Shown here in pieces: positions 51,732 through 61,144 of a stretch of 64,000 bases of DNA; the first letter of the stretch is position 1; each line of letters opens with the position of its first letter. The position numbers were made by a program, and so were the translations under genes. The notes under the pieces were generated by a model. The model saw only the letters and a list, made by a program, of their open reading frames with translations, did not search any database and was not told the DNA's origin. Origin of the DNA: Sphingomonas sp. Leaf10 (GTDB taxonomy: Bacteria > Pseudomonadota > Alphaproteobacteria > Sphingomonadales > Sphingomonadaceae); contig NZ_LMKE01000001.1 in assembly GCF_001421245.1 (NCBI RefSeq), positions 789,511-853,510 of the forward strand. The letters run 5' to 3'.

Positions 51732-52910
51732 ATGTTCCATTCGTTCGTCGATGCGCTGCGCAGCGCCGGTATCGCCGTCAGCATCCGCGAGCATCTAGTC
51801 CTGCTCGACGCCCTCGACCATGGCGTGATCGATCCCGATATCGACAGCTTCTATCACCTCGCCCGCGTGACCTTCGTAAAGGATGAGGGGCTGGTCGACC
51901 GGTTCGACCGGGTCTTCGGACAGGTCTTTGCCGGTATCGAAGGCACCAACGGCGTCGACCCGCTAGCCCTGCCCGACGAATGGCTGCGCCGCATCGCCGA
52001 ACGCTATCTGTCGCCCGAGGATATGGCGAAGATCGCCCCGACCGGCGACTGGAACGCGCTGATGAACCTGTTGCGACAGCGGCTCGCCGAGCAGCAGGAA
52101 CGGCATGCGGGCGGATCGAAATGAATCGGCACCGGCGGCACCAGCCCGTTCGGCCATTGCGGCTATAATCCGGAGGGCGTCCGGATCGGTGGCGAGAGCC
52201 GCCATCGCCGCGCCGTCAAGGTCTGGGAACGCCGCGAATTTCGCAACCTCGACGATCAACGCGAACTCCGCACGCGCAACCTGAAGATCGCACTGCGCCG
52301 CCTGCGCCGTTTCGCCCGCGAAGGGGCCGCCGACGAACTCGATCTCGACGCGACGATCGCCGGAACTGCGCGGCGTGGTTTTCTCGACGTCGCGATGCGG
52401 CCGGCACGCCGCAACGCCGTCAAGCTGTTACTATTCCTCGACGTCGGGGGGTCGATGGACCCGTTCGTCGCGCAGGTGGAGGAGCTATTCTCCGCCGCCA
52501 CGGCGGAGTTCCGCCACCTCGACTTCTTCTATTTCCACAACTGTATCTATGAGGGCGTGTGGCGCGATAATCGCCGCCGCTGGGCCAAACAGAGTTCGAC
52601 CGCCGAACTGTTGCGGACCTATGGACCCGATTACCGGCTCATCGTGGTCGGCGATGCGGCGATGAGCCCCTACGAGATCCTGCAACCCGGCGGATCGGTC
52701 GAGCATATGAATGCGGAGGCGGGCGCGCTCTGGCTGCAACGCATGACCGCGCACTGGCGATCGGCCGCGTGGATCAATCCCGCACCGCGGGACCATTGGC
52801 AATGGTCGCACTCGACGCAGTTGATCCGCGACCTGTTCGCCGACCGCATGTATCCGCTGACCCTCGACGGGCTGGACGCCGCCATGCGCGAATTGTCGCG
52901 CCGGCGGTAA
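51732..52910 (+). pseudogene. CoxE-type VWA protein interrupted by an in-frame TGA
   Basis: One frame of 393 codons from 51732 to 52910 has a single internal stop, TGA at 52122-52124. The first part (130 residues) is the helical N-terminal domain (YHLARVTFVKDEGLVDRFDR). After the stop, the same frame continues with IGTGGTSPFG, YNPEGVRIGG, REFRNLDDQRE, and the VWA domain (LFLDVGGSMD; FYFHNCIYEGVW). In homologues I recall KWIGTGGTSPFG, so a TGG tryptophan changed to TGA is the simplest lesion. Without readthrough the MoxR partner is broken. All other genes here use TGA as a stop, so the code is standard. Confidence 0.85.
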
Positions 52911-52913
52911 GCG

Positions 52914-53204
52914 TCAGAGGTCGTCGATCGCTTCGTGCAGCTTGGCGAGCACCCCCGGGTCGCCCGGCGTGGCCGCCGCTGCTGCGGTGGACAGCGCCAT
53001 CAGATCGACGGCGCCGAAGCTTGCCGCCAACCCTTTCAGCCGGAACGCCGCCGGCTGCCACCCTTCGGCATCCGCTGCCTCCAGCACGTTGAGCGCCTTC
53101 TGGGCGCTGTCGACAAAGGCACGGCGCAGTTCGGCGATCAGTTGGGGTTCGTCGCCCAACGCCGCCGCCAGCGCCGCATCGATTGCTCCGGGATCATAGG
53201 CCAT
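52914..53204 (-). CDS. Hpt-like protein lacking the phospho-acceptor histidine
   Basis: 96 residues, one four-helix Hpt domain. The signature site, A-H-x-L-K-G in active Hpt proteins, reads AFRLKGLAASFGA, with phenylalanine where histidine should be. The rest of the core is kept. It may act as a dead phosphotransfer decoy or bind response regulators. The end is three bases from the convergent VWA gene, and it is divergent from the coiled-coil protein. Confidence 0.75.
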   Translation of the reverse strand: MAYDPGAIDAALAAALGDEPQLIAELRRAFVDSAQKALNVLEAADAEGWQPAAFRLKGLAASFGAVDLMALSTAAAAATPGDPGVLAKLHEAIDDL

Positions 53205-53228
53205 AAGCGGACGATACGCTGCAAAAGG

Positions 53229-53243
53229 TTAACAGACTGTTAC
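53229..53243. promoter_or_regulatory. Palindrome and near CtrA-box in a divergent promoter
   Basis: TTAACAGACTGTTAC contains the perfect inverted repeat TAACAG-A-CTGTTA (53230-53242) and fits TTAA-N7-TTAA with one mismatch, the CtrA box of alphaproteobacteria. It lies between the divergent Hpt-like gene and the coiled-coil gene, 25 bases before the former. Confidence 0.35.
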
Positions 53244-53300
53244 CATGCGATTGTCATACCGCTCTGTCGCTGGGGAAACGTCCATGATAGACGGTGCCGC

Positions 53301-55574
53301 ATGAATGGGGGTTCGATCACCGGGCTGCAACAGCCGCACCAGCATTCGGACGGCGGCCACGTCGCCCAGGACGAAGCACAGCACTGGCTGGCGGAGGCGG
53401 TGGCCGAACCCGAACCGATCAAGCGCAACTGGATCGGACCGACGCTTGCCGGGATCGCCGTGCTCGGCTGGACCGGCGGGATGCTCGCGTGGAGCGCGCC
53501 GTCGCTGCCCGCGCTCGGGCCGATCGGGCTGGTGTCGTTCATCGCCGCGCTGTGCGTCCCGCCGATGCTGCTCGGCGTCGGCTGGCTGCTGCTGCGCCGG
53601 AACAGCCGCGCGGAGGCGCGCCGCTTCGCCGCCACCGCACAGGCGATGCGCGCCGAGGCACAGGCGCTTGATGTCGTCGTCACCCGCATACGGCAGACGC
53701 TGGCGGAATCGCGCAGCGAACTCGCCGAACAGACGCAGTCGCTGCTGGCGTTGGGCGACAGTGCGACCGACCGGTTGCGCGGCGTCCGTGCCGGCATGGG
53801 CGAACAGGTCGAAGCGATCGGCGATGCCGCCGTCCGGCTCGACCGGGTAACCGACGCCGCCGAACAACGATTGGCCACCGTGCTGTCGTCGCTGCCCCGC
53901 GCACGGGCCGAAGCGGCGGAAATGGCCGCACTGGTGGAGGCGACCGGCCTGTCGGCCAGCGAACGGGTCGCCGCGCTCGACGCGCAACTGACCGTCGTGG
54001 CGCAGCGCTCGCGCGAAGCCGACGAACTGGCCGGCGGCGCGGCACAGCGGCTGGCGGCGCATATGAACCGGATGGAAGCGACCAGCGAAAGCGCCGGTGC
54101 CCGGCTCGAAACCGTCATCGCCACCATGTCCGAAGCGATCGACGCCGTGCTCGAACGCGCCGCCGCCGCGATCGACGAATCGCGCAAGGCGATCACGGCG
54201 CAGGGCGATGCGACCATCGCCATGATCGAAGCGAACGGATCGGCGATCGAACGCGCCGGTCGCGAAGGCGCGGAACAACTGGCCGGACGCGTGGCCGCAA
54301 TCGATGCGGCAATCCACATGCTTGCCGGACAACTCAACGACCGCCGCCGCGATGGTGAGGCGTTGCTGGCACTCCTGAACGACGGACTGGCCGGGGTCGA
54401 CGACCGGTTCGAACGGCTGCGGATCACCGGTGTCGAACGGACGCACGCGGTGGCCGGATCGGTCGATGCGTTGACCCAGGTTGCCGATGCTCTGTCCGAA
54501 GCGCTCGCCAATGGTGACGTTACCGCCCGCCGCGTGATCGCCAGTGCCGAGGAAGTGCTGACCGCACTCGACGCCGCCGCGCGCGAGATGGACGAAACGC
54601 TGCCGGGCGCGCTCGATCGCCTCGACCACCGCATCGCCGCCAGTCGCGCGGTCGTGGCCCAGTCCAAGCCCGAACTGCTCGCACTGGTCACCGCTGCGGA
54701 GAGCACGCATGAAGCGATCGAAGCCATTGCGGGCGTGGTGGCGATGCAGCGCGACACGCTGTCGACGGTCCAGCAATCGCTGCTCGACACGCTCGATCGC
54801 GGTGCCGACCGGATCGAGAATGTCCGCACCATCGTCGACGAAACCATCGCCACGACGATCCACTTCTCCGAAGACGCCGCGCCGCGGCTGACCGAAGCGA
54901 TGCTCCGCATCCGCGACACCGCCGAAGCCGCCAGCGAACAGGCGCGCGAAACGCTGGCAAAGGTTCTGCCCGATGCCGCCCGCGATTTGGAAGCAAAGGG
55001 CGCCCGCGCGCTCGCCAATGCGGTCGACAGCGCCGTAACCGGGCAGGTCGCCGAACTGTCCGCCATCGCCAACCACGCGGTCGCCTCGGCGATCGAGGCG
55101 TCGGAACGGCTCTCGCGACAGATGCTCGACATCGCAGACACGAGCAAGCAACTCGACGAACGCATCTCGGCCGCTCGCGCCGAACGCGAAGCTGCGGACA
55201 GCGACCAGTTCTCACGCCGGGTGTCGTTGTTGATCGAGGCGATGAACTCCGCCGCGATCGACATCGCCCGCTCGCTGTCGACCGATGTGTCGGACACGGC
55301 ATGGGCGGCCTATCTGAAGGGTGATCGCGGCGTATTCACCCGCCGCGCGGTGCGGTTGGTCGACGGTACGCAGGCGCGTGAGATCGCGGCACTGTACGAC
55401 GCCGATCCCGACTTCCGGGAACAGGTAAACCGCTACATCCACGATTTCGAAGCGATGCTGCGCCAGATACTGGGCTTGCGCGACGGATCGCCGATGGGCG
55501 TGACCTTGCTGTCGTCGGACATGGGCAAGCTGTACGTCGTGCTGGCGCAGGCGATCGAGCGGCTGCGCAGCTAG
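53301..55574 (+). CDS. Large coiled-coil membrane protein of unknown function
   Basis: 757 residues from the ATG at 53301. Two membrane helices (about 45-64 and 74-97) are followed by some 550 residues of alanine-rich helix with heptad-like spacing that looks like the cytoplasmic part of a chemoreceptor or a filament, but I see no MCP signalling hairpin motif. The C-terminus (about 650-757; AYLKGDRGVFTRRAVRLVDG) is globular and well conserved in appearance. A six-codon ATG ORF at 53284-53304 ends over the start (ATGA) behind GGGGAAACG, so translation may be coupled. It is divergent from the Hpt-like gene. Confidence 0.8.
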   Translation: MNGGSITGLQQPHQHSDGGHVAQDEAQHWLAEAVAEPEPIKRNWIGPTLAGIAVLGWTGGMLAWSAPSLPALGPIGLVSFIAALCVPPMLLGVGWLLLRRNSRAEARRFAATAQAMRAEAQALDVVVTRIRQTLAESRSELAEQTQSLLALGDSATDRLRGVRAGMGEQVEAIGDAAVRLDRVTDAAEQRLATVLSSLPRARAEAAEMAALVEATGLSASERVAALDAQLTVVAQRSREADELAGGAAQRLAAHMNRMEATSESAGARLETVIATMSEAIDAVLERAAAAIDESRKAITAQGDATIAMIEANGSAIERAGREGAEQLAGRVAAIDAAIHMLAGQLNDRRRDGEALLALLNDGLAGVDDRFERLRITGVERTHAVAGSVDALTQVADALSEALANGDVTARRVIASAEEVLTALDAAAREMDETLPGALDRLDHRIAASRAVVAQSKPELLALVTAAESTHEAIEAIAGVVAMQRDTLSTVQQSLLDTLDRGADRIENVRTIVDETIATTIHFSEDAAPRLTEAMLRIRDTAEAASEQARETLAKVLPDAARDLEAKGARALANAVDSAVTGQVAELSAIANHAVASAIEASERLSRQMLDIADTSKQLDERISAARAEREAADSDQFSRRVSLLIEAMNSAAIDIARSLSTDVSDTAWAAYLKGDRGVFTRRAVRLVDGTQAREIAALYDADPDFREQVNRYIHDFEAMLRQILGLRDGSPMGVTLLSSDMGKLYVVLAQAIERLRS

Positions 55575-55606
55575 GCCTGCACGACATTAGAGCGAGGTCT
55601 CAGCTT

Positions 55607-55680
55607 CCCCCCTCCCTGACAAGGGAGGGGTCGGGGGTGGGTAGGCCAGCGAGGGAGCGCGGCGCCAGCCCCTCCCCTAT
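55607..55680. repeat. Dispersed family A repeat (copy 2, truncated)
   Basis: The left arm and spacer match the copy at 601-707 (CCCTCCCTGACAAGGGAGGG, then GGGGGTGGGT and GGCGCCA). The right arm is present only as GCCCCTCCCCTATCAGG, so the long inverted repeat is truncated here. It lies 32 bases after the coiled-coil gene. Confidence 0.7.
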
Positions 55681-55743
55681 CAGGCGAAAAGCGCAGTTCG
55701 TAAACCTTGAGCCGATCGACATTCAGCGACGATTGCGGATTTC

Positions 55744-55840
55744 CGTCATTCCCGCGCAGGCGGGAATCCATAACCGCCGACGTTTCGGTCGGAACCGTGA
55801 CGCCGACGCATATCGACTCCCGCCTTCGCGGGAGTGACGA
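55744..55840. repeat. Dispersed family B inverted repeat (copy 3)
   Basis: CGTCATTCCCGCGCAGGCGG (55744) and the reverse-complement-like arm CTCCCGCCTTCGCGGGAGTG near 55815-55840 enclose about 45 bases. The core GTCATTCCCGCG-GCGGGAATC is the same family as 21032-21135. Confidence 0.75.
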
Positions 55841-56014
55841 TAGCAGATAGAGCAGTCGTCCCGCGTCCGGGTAACTGAATGTCGATCGCCCCTGGCGAAT
55901 AAATGTCGATCCCTTTACAGGCGTAACGACCCAAGGGTGACCCGATCGTTGGGAATGCCCCTAATTCGGCGCAAACGGTCCTATCCGTTGACGATTACCC
56001 AATCGCGGGCCACG

Positions 56015-56050
56015 CAACGCCAACGCCAACGCCAACGCCAACGCCAACGC
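56015..56050. repeat. CAACGC hexanucleotide tandem repeat
   Basis: Six exact copies of CAACGC run from 56015 to 56050. Exact hexamer arrays in a non-coding region are candidates for copy-number variation between strains. No gene start is near enough to make it a phase-variation switch with confidence. Confidence 0.85.
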
Positions 56051-56156
56051 CGGTCCATTCCGAACGATGCTGAAGGGAACCACCCATTTCCGCCTGCATC
56101 GCGAATTTGCCCGGTACCCACACGATCTGGTCGAAACCATAATCGATTGCGGCGTC

Positions 56157-56417
56157 TCAATTGTAGAAGTTCAACATGTCGGCGGTTACCCAGCCATAGA
56201 CATAGTTGAAATAAAACGCCCCGAACAACACCGCCGACACCAACGTCGTCCGCCATGCCATTCGCCCGAACCGGAAGCCGGATGGCGCACTGTCGGCTTG
56301 TCCCGGCACCGGGGGTTCGCCCGCTTCATGCGTCGTGTGAACCCCGAACGGCAACACCAGGAACATCGCCAGCACCCAGAATAGCAGGTAGATGGCGAGC
56401 GCCGATTGCCAGGCCAT
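56157..56417 (-). CDS. DUF1467 membrane protein
   Basis: 86 residues with two membrane helices (ALAIYLLFWVLAMFLVLPFG and TLVSAVLFGAFYFNYVYGWV) around a hydrophilic loop, with the motif LPFGVHTTHEAGEPPVPG typical of DUF1467. The family is restricted mainly to alphaproteobacteria and has no settled function; it is commonly the last gene after rnj. It starts ten bases after the RNase J stop codon on the same strand. Confidence 0.85.
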   Translation of the reverse strand: MAWQSALAIYLLFWVLAMFLVLPFGVHTTHEAGEPPVPGQADSAPSGFRFGRMAWRTTLVSAVLFGAFYFNYVYGWVTADMLNFYN

Positions 56418-56427
56418 ATGCTGCGCG

Positions 56428-58068
56428 TCAGGCCGGAATGATGAGGACGTCGACGACCGGCTTCTTGCCGGTCCAGCGCGTCGCCACCCGGCGCACCGCC
56501 AGACGGATCGCCTCGGGTAGCTTGGAACGCTCGCGCCCCTTGGCTGCTACCGTCTCGGCGGCCGCATCGACTGCTTCCTCCAGGAAGGGTTCGCGGTCTT
56601 CCTCGACCGGCACGCCCTGCACCCGGATCTGCGGCTCGCCGATCAACTGCCCGCGCCGATCGATCGCAACCGCCACCGACATATGCCCGAACGCCGCCAG
56701 TTTGCGCCGTTCGTTGATCGTCGTGCCATCCGCCGGCAGGATCACGTCGCCATCGAGCGCGAGCCGCCCGACGACCGCATGCCCGACCTTGGTCGGATTG
56801 CCCGGCGCCAGACGCACGATGTCGCCATTGGTCTGCACCAACGTCTGGTCGATCCCCTGCGCCAATGCGAAGCGGGCATGTTCCATCAGGTGGCGCATCT
56901 CGCCATGCACTGGCATCAGGATCTTCGGACGCAACCAGCCATAGAGCTTTGCCAGTTCCGGCCGCCCCGGATGACCGGACACGTGCACATGCGCCTGCCG
57001 ATCGGTGACCATTTCGATGCCGGCGGCGGCGAGCTGGTTCTGGATACGACCGATCGCGACCTCGTTCCCGGGAATCTGCTTCGACGAGAAGATGACCCTG
57101 TCGCCTGATTGCAGGCTCAACTGATGCTCGCGATTGGCGATCCGTGCCAGCGCCGCACGCTGCTCACCCTGCCCGCCGGTCGCGATGATCAGCACCTGAT
57201 CGCGCGGCAGCCGCATAGCGGTGTCGAAATCGACCGTCTGCGGGAAATCCTTCAGATAGCCCGTCGCCTTCGCAACCTTCAGGATGCGGTCGAGCGAGCG
57301 GCCCGCGACACAAACCTTGCGGTTGGTATCGCGCGCGACCTCACCCAGCGTGTGCAGCCGTGCCGCGTTCGACGCGAAGCTGGTAACCATCACCCGCCGC
57401 CCTTCGGCAGAGGCGATCTGTTCGAACAGCCCCTTGCGGACATCGGCTTCCGATCCCGACGCCTCTTTATTGAAGACGTTGGTCGAATCGCACACCAGCG
57501 CCAGAATGCCTTCATCGCCGATCGCGGTCAGTTCCGCCGGACTGGCCGGGGTCGCCACCATAGGTTGATCGTCGAGCTTCCAGTCGCCCGAATGGAACAC
57601 CTTGCCATGCGGCGTCGAAATGACGAGGGAAGTCGATTCGGGAATCGAATGCGCCATCGGCACGAAGCGCACGCCGAACGGGCCCACATTCACGTCGCCG
57701 CCCAGCTGCACGACCTTCAGCTTCACCCGATCGGCAATACCCTCTTCATCCAGCTTGCCGCGGATCAGCCCGGCGGTGAACGGCGTCGCATAGATCGGCA
57801 CGCCCAGATCGGCGGCCAGATAGGGCAGCGCGCCGATATGGTCTTCATGCCCGTGGGTGATGACGATGCCGAGTAGCTGGTCGCCGCGTTCCTCGATGAA
57901 TTGCAGGTCGGGCAGCATCACGTCGATGCCGGGATAGGCCGGGTCGGCAAAGGTCACGCCGCAATCGACCATCAGCCATTTGCCGGCGGTCCCGTACAGG
58001 TTGACGTTCATGCCGATTTCGCCCGACCCGCCAAGCGCGACGAACAACAGTTCTTTCTTTGGAGTCAC
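56428..58068 (-). CDS. rnj: Ribonuclease J
   Basis: 546 residues. A metallo-beta-lactamase nuclease that processes and degrades RNA from the 5' end. The zinc-binding HGHEDHIGALPYL is complete, followed by the beta-CASP region (VMVTSFASNAARLHTLGEVA; ATGGQGEQRAALARIA; HVSGHPGRPELAKLYGWLRP) and a C-terminal RNase J domain. It forms a transcript with coaX and birA upstream and DUF1467 downstream. Confidence 0.93.
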   Translation of the reverse strand: MTPKKELLFVALGGSGEIGMNVNLYGTAGKWLMVDCGVTFADPAYPGIDVMLPDLQFIEERGDQLLGIVITHGHEDHIGALPYLAADLGVPIYATPFTAGLIRGKLDEEGIADRVKLKVVQLGGDVNVGPFGVRFVPMAHSIPESTSLVISTPHGKVFHSGDWKLDDQPMVATPASPAELTAIGDEGILALVCDSTNVFNKEASGSEADVRKGLFEQIASAEGRRVMVTSFASNAARLHTLGEVARDTNRKVCVAGRSLDRILKVAKATGYLKDFPQTVDFDTAMRLPRDQVLIIATGGQGEQRAALARIANREHQLSLQSGDRVIFSSKQIPGNEVAIGRIQNQLAAAGIEMVTDRQAHVHVSGHPGRPELAKLYGWLRPKILMPVHGEMRHLMEHARFALAQGIDQTLVQTNGDIVRLAPGNPTKVGHAVVGRLALDGDVILPADGTTINERRKLAAFGHMSVAVAIDRRGQLIGEPQIRVQGVPVEEDREPFLEEAVDAAAETVAAKGRERSKLPEAIRLAVRRVATRWTGKKPVVDVLIIPA

Positions 58069-58113
58069 TCAATCTCTTTCAATGCCCGCGCCCATTCGCG
58101 GGTTCGGTTTCAT

Positions 58114-58905
58114 TCATTCGGTTGTCGTGGAAATATGGGTGCGGCGCCACAACATCGCCAGTCCCGTGATCGTCAGGTCCTGTTCGATCGAATCGAAGAC
58201 CTGCGTATGTTTCTCGAAAAGGATCGCCAGGCCGCCGGTGGCGATCACGCGGACCGGGCGGCCGATCTCCGCCTTCATCCGCGCGACCAGCCCCTCGATC
58301 ATCGCGATATAGCCCCAATAAATGCCGATATGCATCTGATCGGCGGTATTGCGGCCGATGACGGTCTTCGACGCCGGGGCCTCGATCGCGATCCGCGGCA
58401 GCTTGGCCGCCGCCGTCACCAGCGCATCGAGCGACAGGTTGATGCCCGGCGCGATGATCCCGCCTTTATACGCTCCGGTATAATCGACGACGTCGAACGT
58501 CGCAGCGGTCCCGAAATCGACGACGATCAGGTCGCCGGCATGGGCGGCATGGGCGGCGATCGCGTTCAGCGCGCGATCGGCGCCAACCGCATGCGGCTCC
58601 TCGACATCCAGCGCGATGCCGAACACCGCGTCGCCGCGTCCCGCGACCAGCGCCTCGACGCCGAAATACTTGCTCGCCAGCACTTCGAGGTTGTGCAGCG
58701 CCCGCGGTACCACCGTGCCGATGATGACCGCTTCGACCACCGAGCGGTCGCGACCGCCCAGGGCCAGCAACTGGCTGAGCCACACCGCATATTCATCGGC
58801 GGTGCGCCGGGGGTCGGTCGCGATGCGCCAACGCGCGACGATGGTCTCGCCATCGACCAATGCGAAGACGATGTTGGTATTGCCGGCATCGATCGCAAGC
58901 AGCAT
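58114..58905 (-). CDS. coaX: Type III pantothenate kinase (CoaX)
   Basis: 263 residues. CoaX phosphorylates pantothenate in the first step of coenzyme A synthesis. [18 protein letters not shown] is the N-terminal phosphate motif, and [15 protein letters not shown] with [14 protein letters not shown] complete the active site. It is followed by rnj after 45 bases and preceded by birA on the same strand, the common nuoN-birA-coaX-rnj order. Confidence 0.94.
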   Translation of the reverse strand: MLLAIDAGNTNIVFALVDGETIVARWRIATDPRRTADEYAVWLSQLLALGGRDRSVVEAVIIGTVVPRALHNLEVLASKYFGVEALVAGRGDAVFGIALDVEEPHAVGADRALNAIAAHAAHAGDLIVVDFGTAATFDVVDYTGAYKGGIIAPGINLSLDALVTAAAKLPRIAIEAPASKTVIGRNTADQMHIGIYWGYIAMIEGLVARMKAEIGRPVRVIATGGLAILFEKHTQVFDSIEQDLTITGLAMLWRRTHISTTTE

Positions 58906-59003
58906 CGAACTTCCCCGTCACGCCCGACCGGCGTGCTTCCCCTTCCCGCTAGAACGTAGCGCGGTCCACCACAAGCGCCGCGCACGATCGTCGGCTGTCC
59001 GCG

Positions 59004-59732
59004 TCACGCCGAAACATCGCCAGCGTGGACGGTGACGCACCGCCCGTCGTCCCCGATCAAGCGCAGCGCGCCATCGGCATCCAGCCCGCCGAAGCGGCCC
59101 GACCGTTCGCCGCCATCAGGCAAGCGTACCCGGAGCGGCGAGCCAACGGGATGCGCCTGCCCTTCCCATGCAGCATGAACGTCGGCCAGCCCAACTTGGC
59201 GCCAGATCGCCAACCACGCCGCAAACCGCTCGGCGAGTTCGGCGAGCAGAACCGCCGGGCCGACGAAAACGCCGTGCGCGGACAGCGACGTCGTCGGACG
59301 ATCGGCAAGCACCGGATGCGACGCCAGATTGACGCCGAAACCGATGACGACCGCATCGCGCGATCGTTCGAGCAGAATGCCCGACACCTTGGCACCACTG
59401 ATCATCAGGTCGTTCGGCCATTTTATGGTGACCATCCCTCGCGCGAACACCGACACGGCCTCCACCAACGCAACCGCCGCGACCAGCGTCAGCGTATGTG
59501 CCGCCGGATCATGCGGTTGCAGCCGGACGATCGTGCTGGCGAACAGGTTGCCGCGCCCATCGGACCACGCCCGCCCCAACCGACCGCGCCCGGCCGTCTG
59601 CCGTTCCGCCCGCAACCAGACGCCCTCTTCGGCCCCGTTTGCGGCAGCGGCGAGCAGGTCGGCGTTGGTCGACCCGGTCTCGCCGACGACGCGGATCGTC
59701 AGAACAGCGCCCGTGCCGCCGTCAGCGACCAC
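59004..59732 (-). CDS. birA: Biotin-protein ligase (BirA), catalytic form
   Basis: 242 residues, without the N-terminal DNA-binding domain of E. coli BirA, so it cannot act as the repressor. The catalytic motifs are AGRGRLGRAW and IKWPNDLMISGAKVSGILLE. It attaches biotin to acetyl-CoA carboxylase and similar enzymes. The GTG at 59732 overlaps the end of nuoN by 34 bases; no later start in frame is ATG or GTG near enough, so the overlap is probably real. Confidence 0.92.
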   Translation of the reverse strand: MVADGGTGAVLTIRVVGETGSTNADLLAAAANGAEEGVWLRAERQTAGRGRLGRAWSDGRGNLFASTIVRLQPHDPAAHTLTLVAAVALVEAVSVFARGMVTIKWPNDLMISGAKVSGILLERSRDAVVIGFGVNLASHPVLADRPTTSLSAHGVFVGPAVLLAELAERFAAWLAIWRQVGLADVHAAWEGQAHPVGSPLRVRLPDGGERSGRFGGLDADGALRLIGDDGRCVTVHAGDVSA

Positions 59733-61144
59733 GCCGACAGCGCCGGGATCAGGAACAGGCTGACCGGTGAGATCACTACTGCTGCGGCAAAGGTCAGGCC
59801 ACCCTCGACCAGTGCCGGTTCACGCAGGAACTCCGGCGCCGGTTCGTCGAAATACATCGTCTTGACGACGCGCAGATAATAATAGGCACCGATCGTCGAC
59901 GCCGCGATACCGATCACCGCCAGCGGGAACAGCCCGGCCTGCACCGCCGCGTCGAACACCGCGTATTTGGCCCAGAAGCCGAACAGCGGCGGGATGCCGG
60001 CCAGCGAGAACATGAAGATCGCCAGCGCCAGTGCCAGTGCCGGCCGCGTCCGCGACAAGCCCGACAGGCTTGCCAGCGTCTCGATCGGCTGTCCGTCGCT
60101 ACCGCGCATCTGCAAGACGATCAGGAACGAGCCCAGCGTCATGACAATATAGACGGCAAGGTAGAACAACACGCCTGCCACGCCCTGCGCCGAACCGGCC
60201 GCCAGACCGATCAGCGCGAAGCCCACATTGTTGATCGACGAATAAGCCAGCAGCCGCTTGATGTTGGCCTGCCCGATCGCACCGACTGCGCCGAGCACGA
60301 TCGAGGCAAGTGCCGCAAAGACCACGATCTGCCGCCACTGATCGACCGCCGGGCCCATCGCCTCGACCGCGACGCGCAGCGCCATCGCCATCGCCGCAAC
60401 CTTGGGCGCCGAGGCGAAGAACGCGGTTACCGGGGTCGGCGCGCCCTCGTAGACGTCGGGGGTCCACATGTGGAACGGCACCGCCGCCAGCTTGAACGCG
60501 ATCCCGGCAAACACGAAGACCAGCCCGAACAGCAGCCCCATGTTCCGCGGACCCGCATAGGCAGTCGCAATGTCGGCGAATAAGGTCGTGCCGGCAAAGC
60601 CGTACACCAGGCTGATGCCGTACAGCAGAATGCCCGAAGCCAGCGCGCCCAACACGAAATATTTCAGACCTGCTTCGGCCGAGCGCGTGTCGCGGCGCAT
60701 GAAGCTGGCAAGGACGTAGGCGGCAAGGCTCTGCAGTTCGAGACCCACATAGAGCAGCAACAGGTCGGACGCCGACACCATCATGCCCATGCCGCATGCC
60801 GACAACAGGATCAGCACCGGATATTCGGGCTTCAGGTCGTCGCCGCTGGTCCGTTCGAAGAAGCGCGGCGCGATGATGATCGCCACGGCGGATGCGAAGT
60901 AGATCAGCACCTTGGCAAACGCGGCAAAGGCGTCCGCGCGGTACATACCACCAAAAGCGGTACCGCCCGACGAACCGTTACCGATCAGCGCCACCCCGGC
61001 CCCGGCCAGCACGAACACCGCCGCGATGCTGACGCCCCGCGTCGCGCCCTGCTTGCCCCATGCCGATACCAGCATCAGGACGATCGCCCCGACCGCAAGC
61101 ACCAGCTCGGGCAGGGTCATCGAAAGTTGTTCGGCGTAGCTCAT
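59699..61144 (-). CDS. nuoN: NADH-quinone oxidoreductase subunit N
   Basis: 481 residues with about 14 membrane helices. It is one of the three antiporter-like subunits of complex I that move protons. Typical segments are LGALASGILLYGISLVYGFA, VPFHMWTPDVYEGAPTPVTA and IKRLLAYSSINNVGFALIGL, containing the lysines of the proton channel. It overlaps birA and follows nuoM by a one-base overlap, as in most alphaproteobacterial nuo operons. Confidence 0.95.
   Translation of the reverse strand: MSYAEQLSMTLPELVLAVGAIVLMLVSAWGKQGATRGVSIAAVFVLAGAGVALIGNGSSGGTAFGGMYRADAFAAFAKVLIYFASAVAIIIAPRFFERTSGDDLKPEYPVLILLSACGMGMMVSASDLLLLYVGLELQSLAAYVLASFMRRDTRSAEAGLKYFVLGALASGILLYGISLVYGFAGTTLFADIATAYAGPRNMGLLFGLVFVFAGIAFKLAAVPFHMWTPDVYEGAPTPVTAFFASAPKVAAMAMALRVAVEAMGPAVDQWRQIVVFAALASIVLGAVGAIGQANIKRLLAYSSINNVGFALIGLAAGSAQGVAGVLFYLAVYIVMTLGSFLIVLQMRGSDGQPIETLASLSGLSRTRPALALALAIFMFSLAGIPPLFGFWAKYAVFDAAVQAGLFPLAVIGIAASTIGAYYYLRVVKTMYFDEPAPEFLREPALVEGGLTFAAAVVISPVSLFLIPALSAWSLTAARALF

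Larger units (their letters stand above)
55575..56156. other. Repeat-rich non-coding interval
   Basis: 582 bases without a supported gene. It holds a family A repeat copy (55607-55680), a family B copy (55744-55840) and a CAACGC hexamer array (56015-56050). The remaining sequence has no RNA gene or terminator I can support. Short open frames here are shadow-like and have no family features. Confidence 0.7.

Noticed and set aside
52122..52124. TGA as selenocysteine or recoded tryptophan
   Set aside because: TGA is used as a normal stop in many genes here and no SECIS-like hairpin is seen directly after it; tryptophan, not cysteine, is expected at this site.
53229..55297. Two long antisense frames over the coiled-coil gene
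   Set aside because: Repetitive coding sequence on the plus strand explains their length.
56015..56050. Tandem repeats as a CRISPR array
   Set aside because: Uniform hexamers without spacers.
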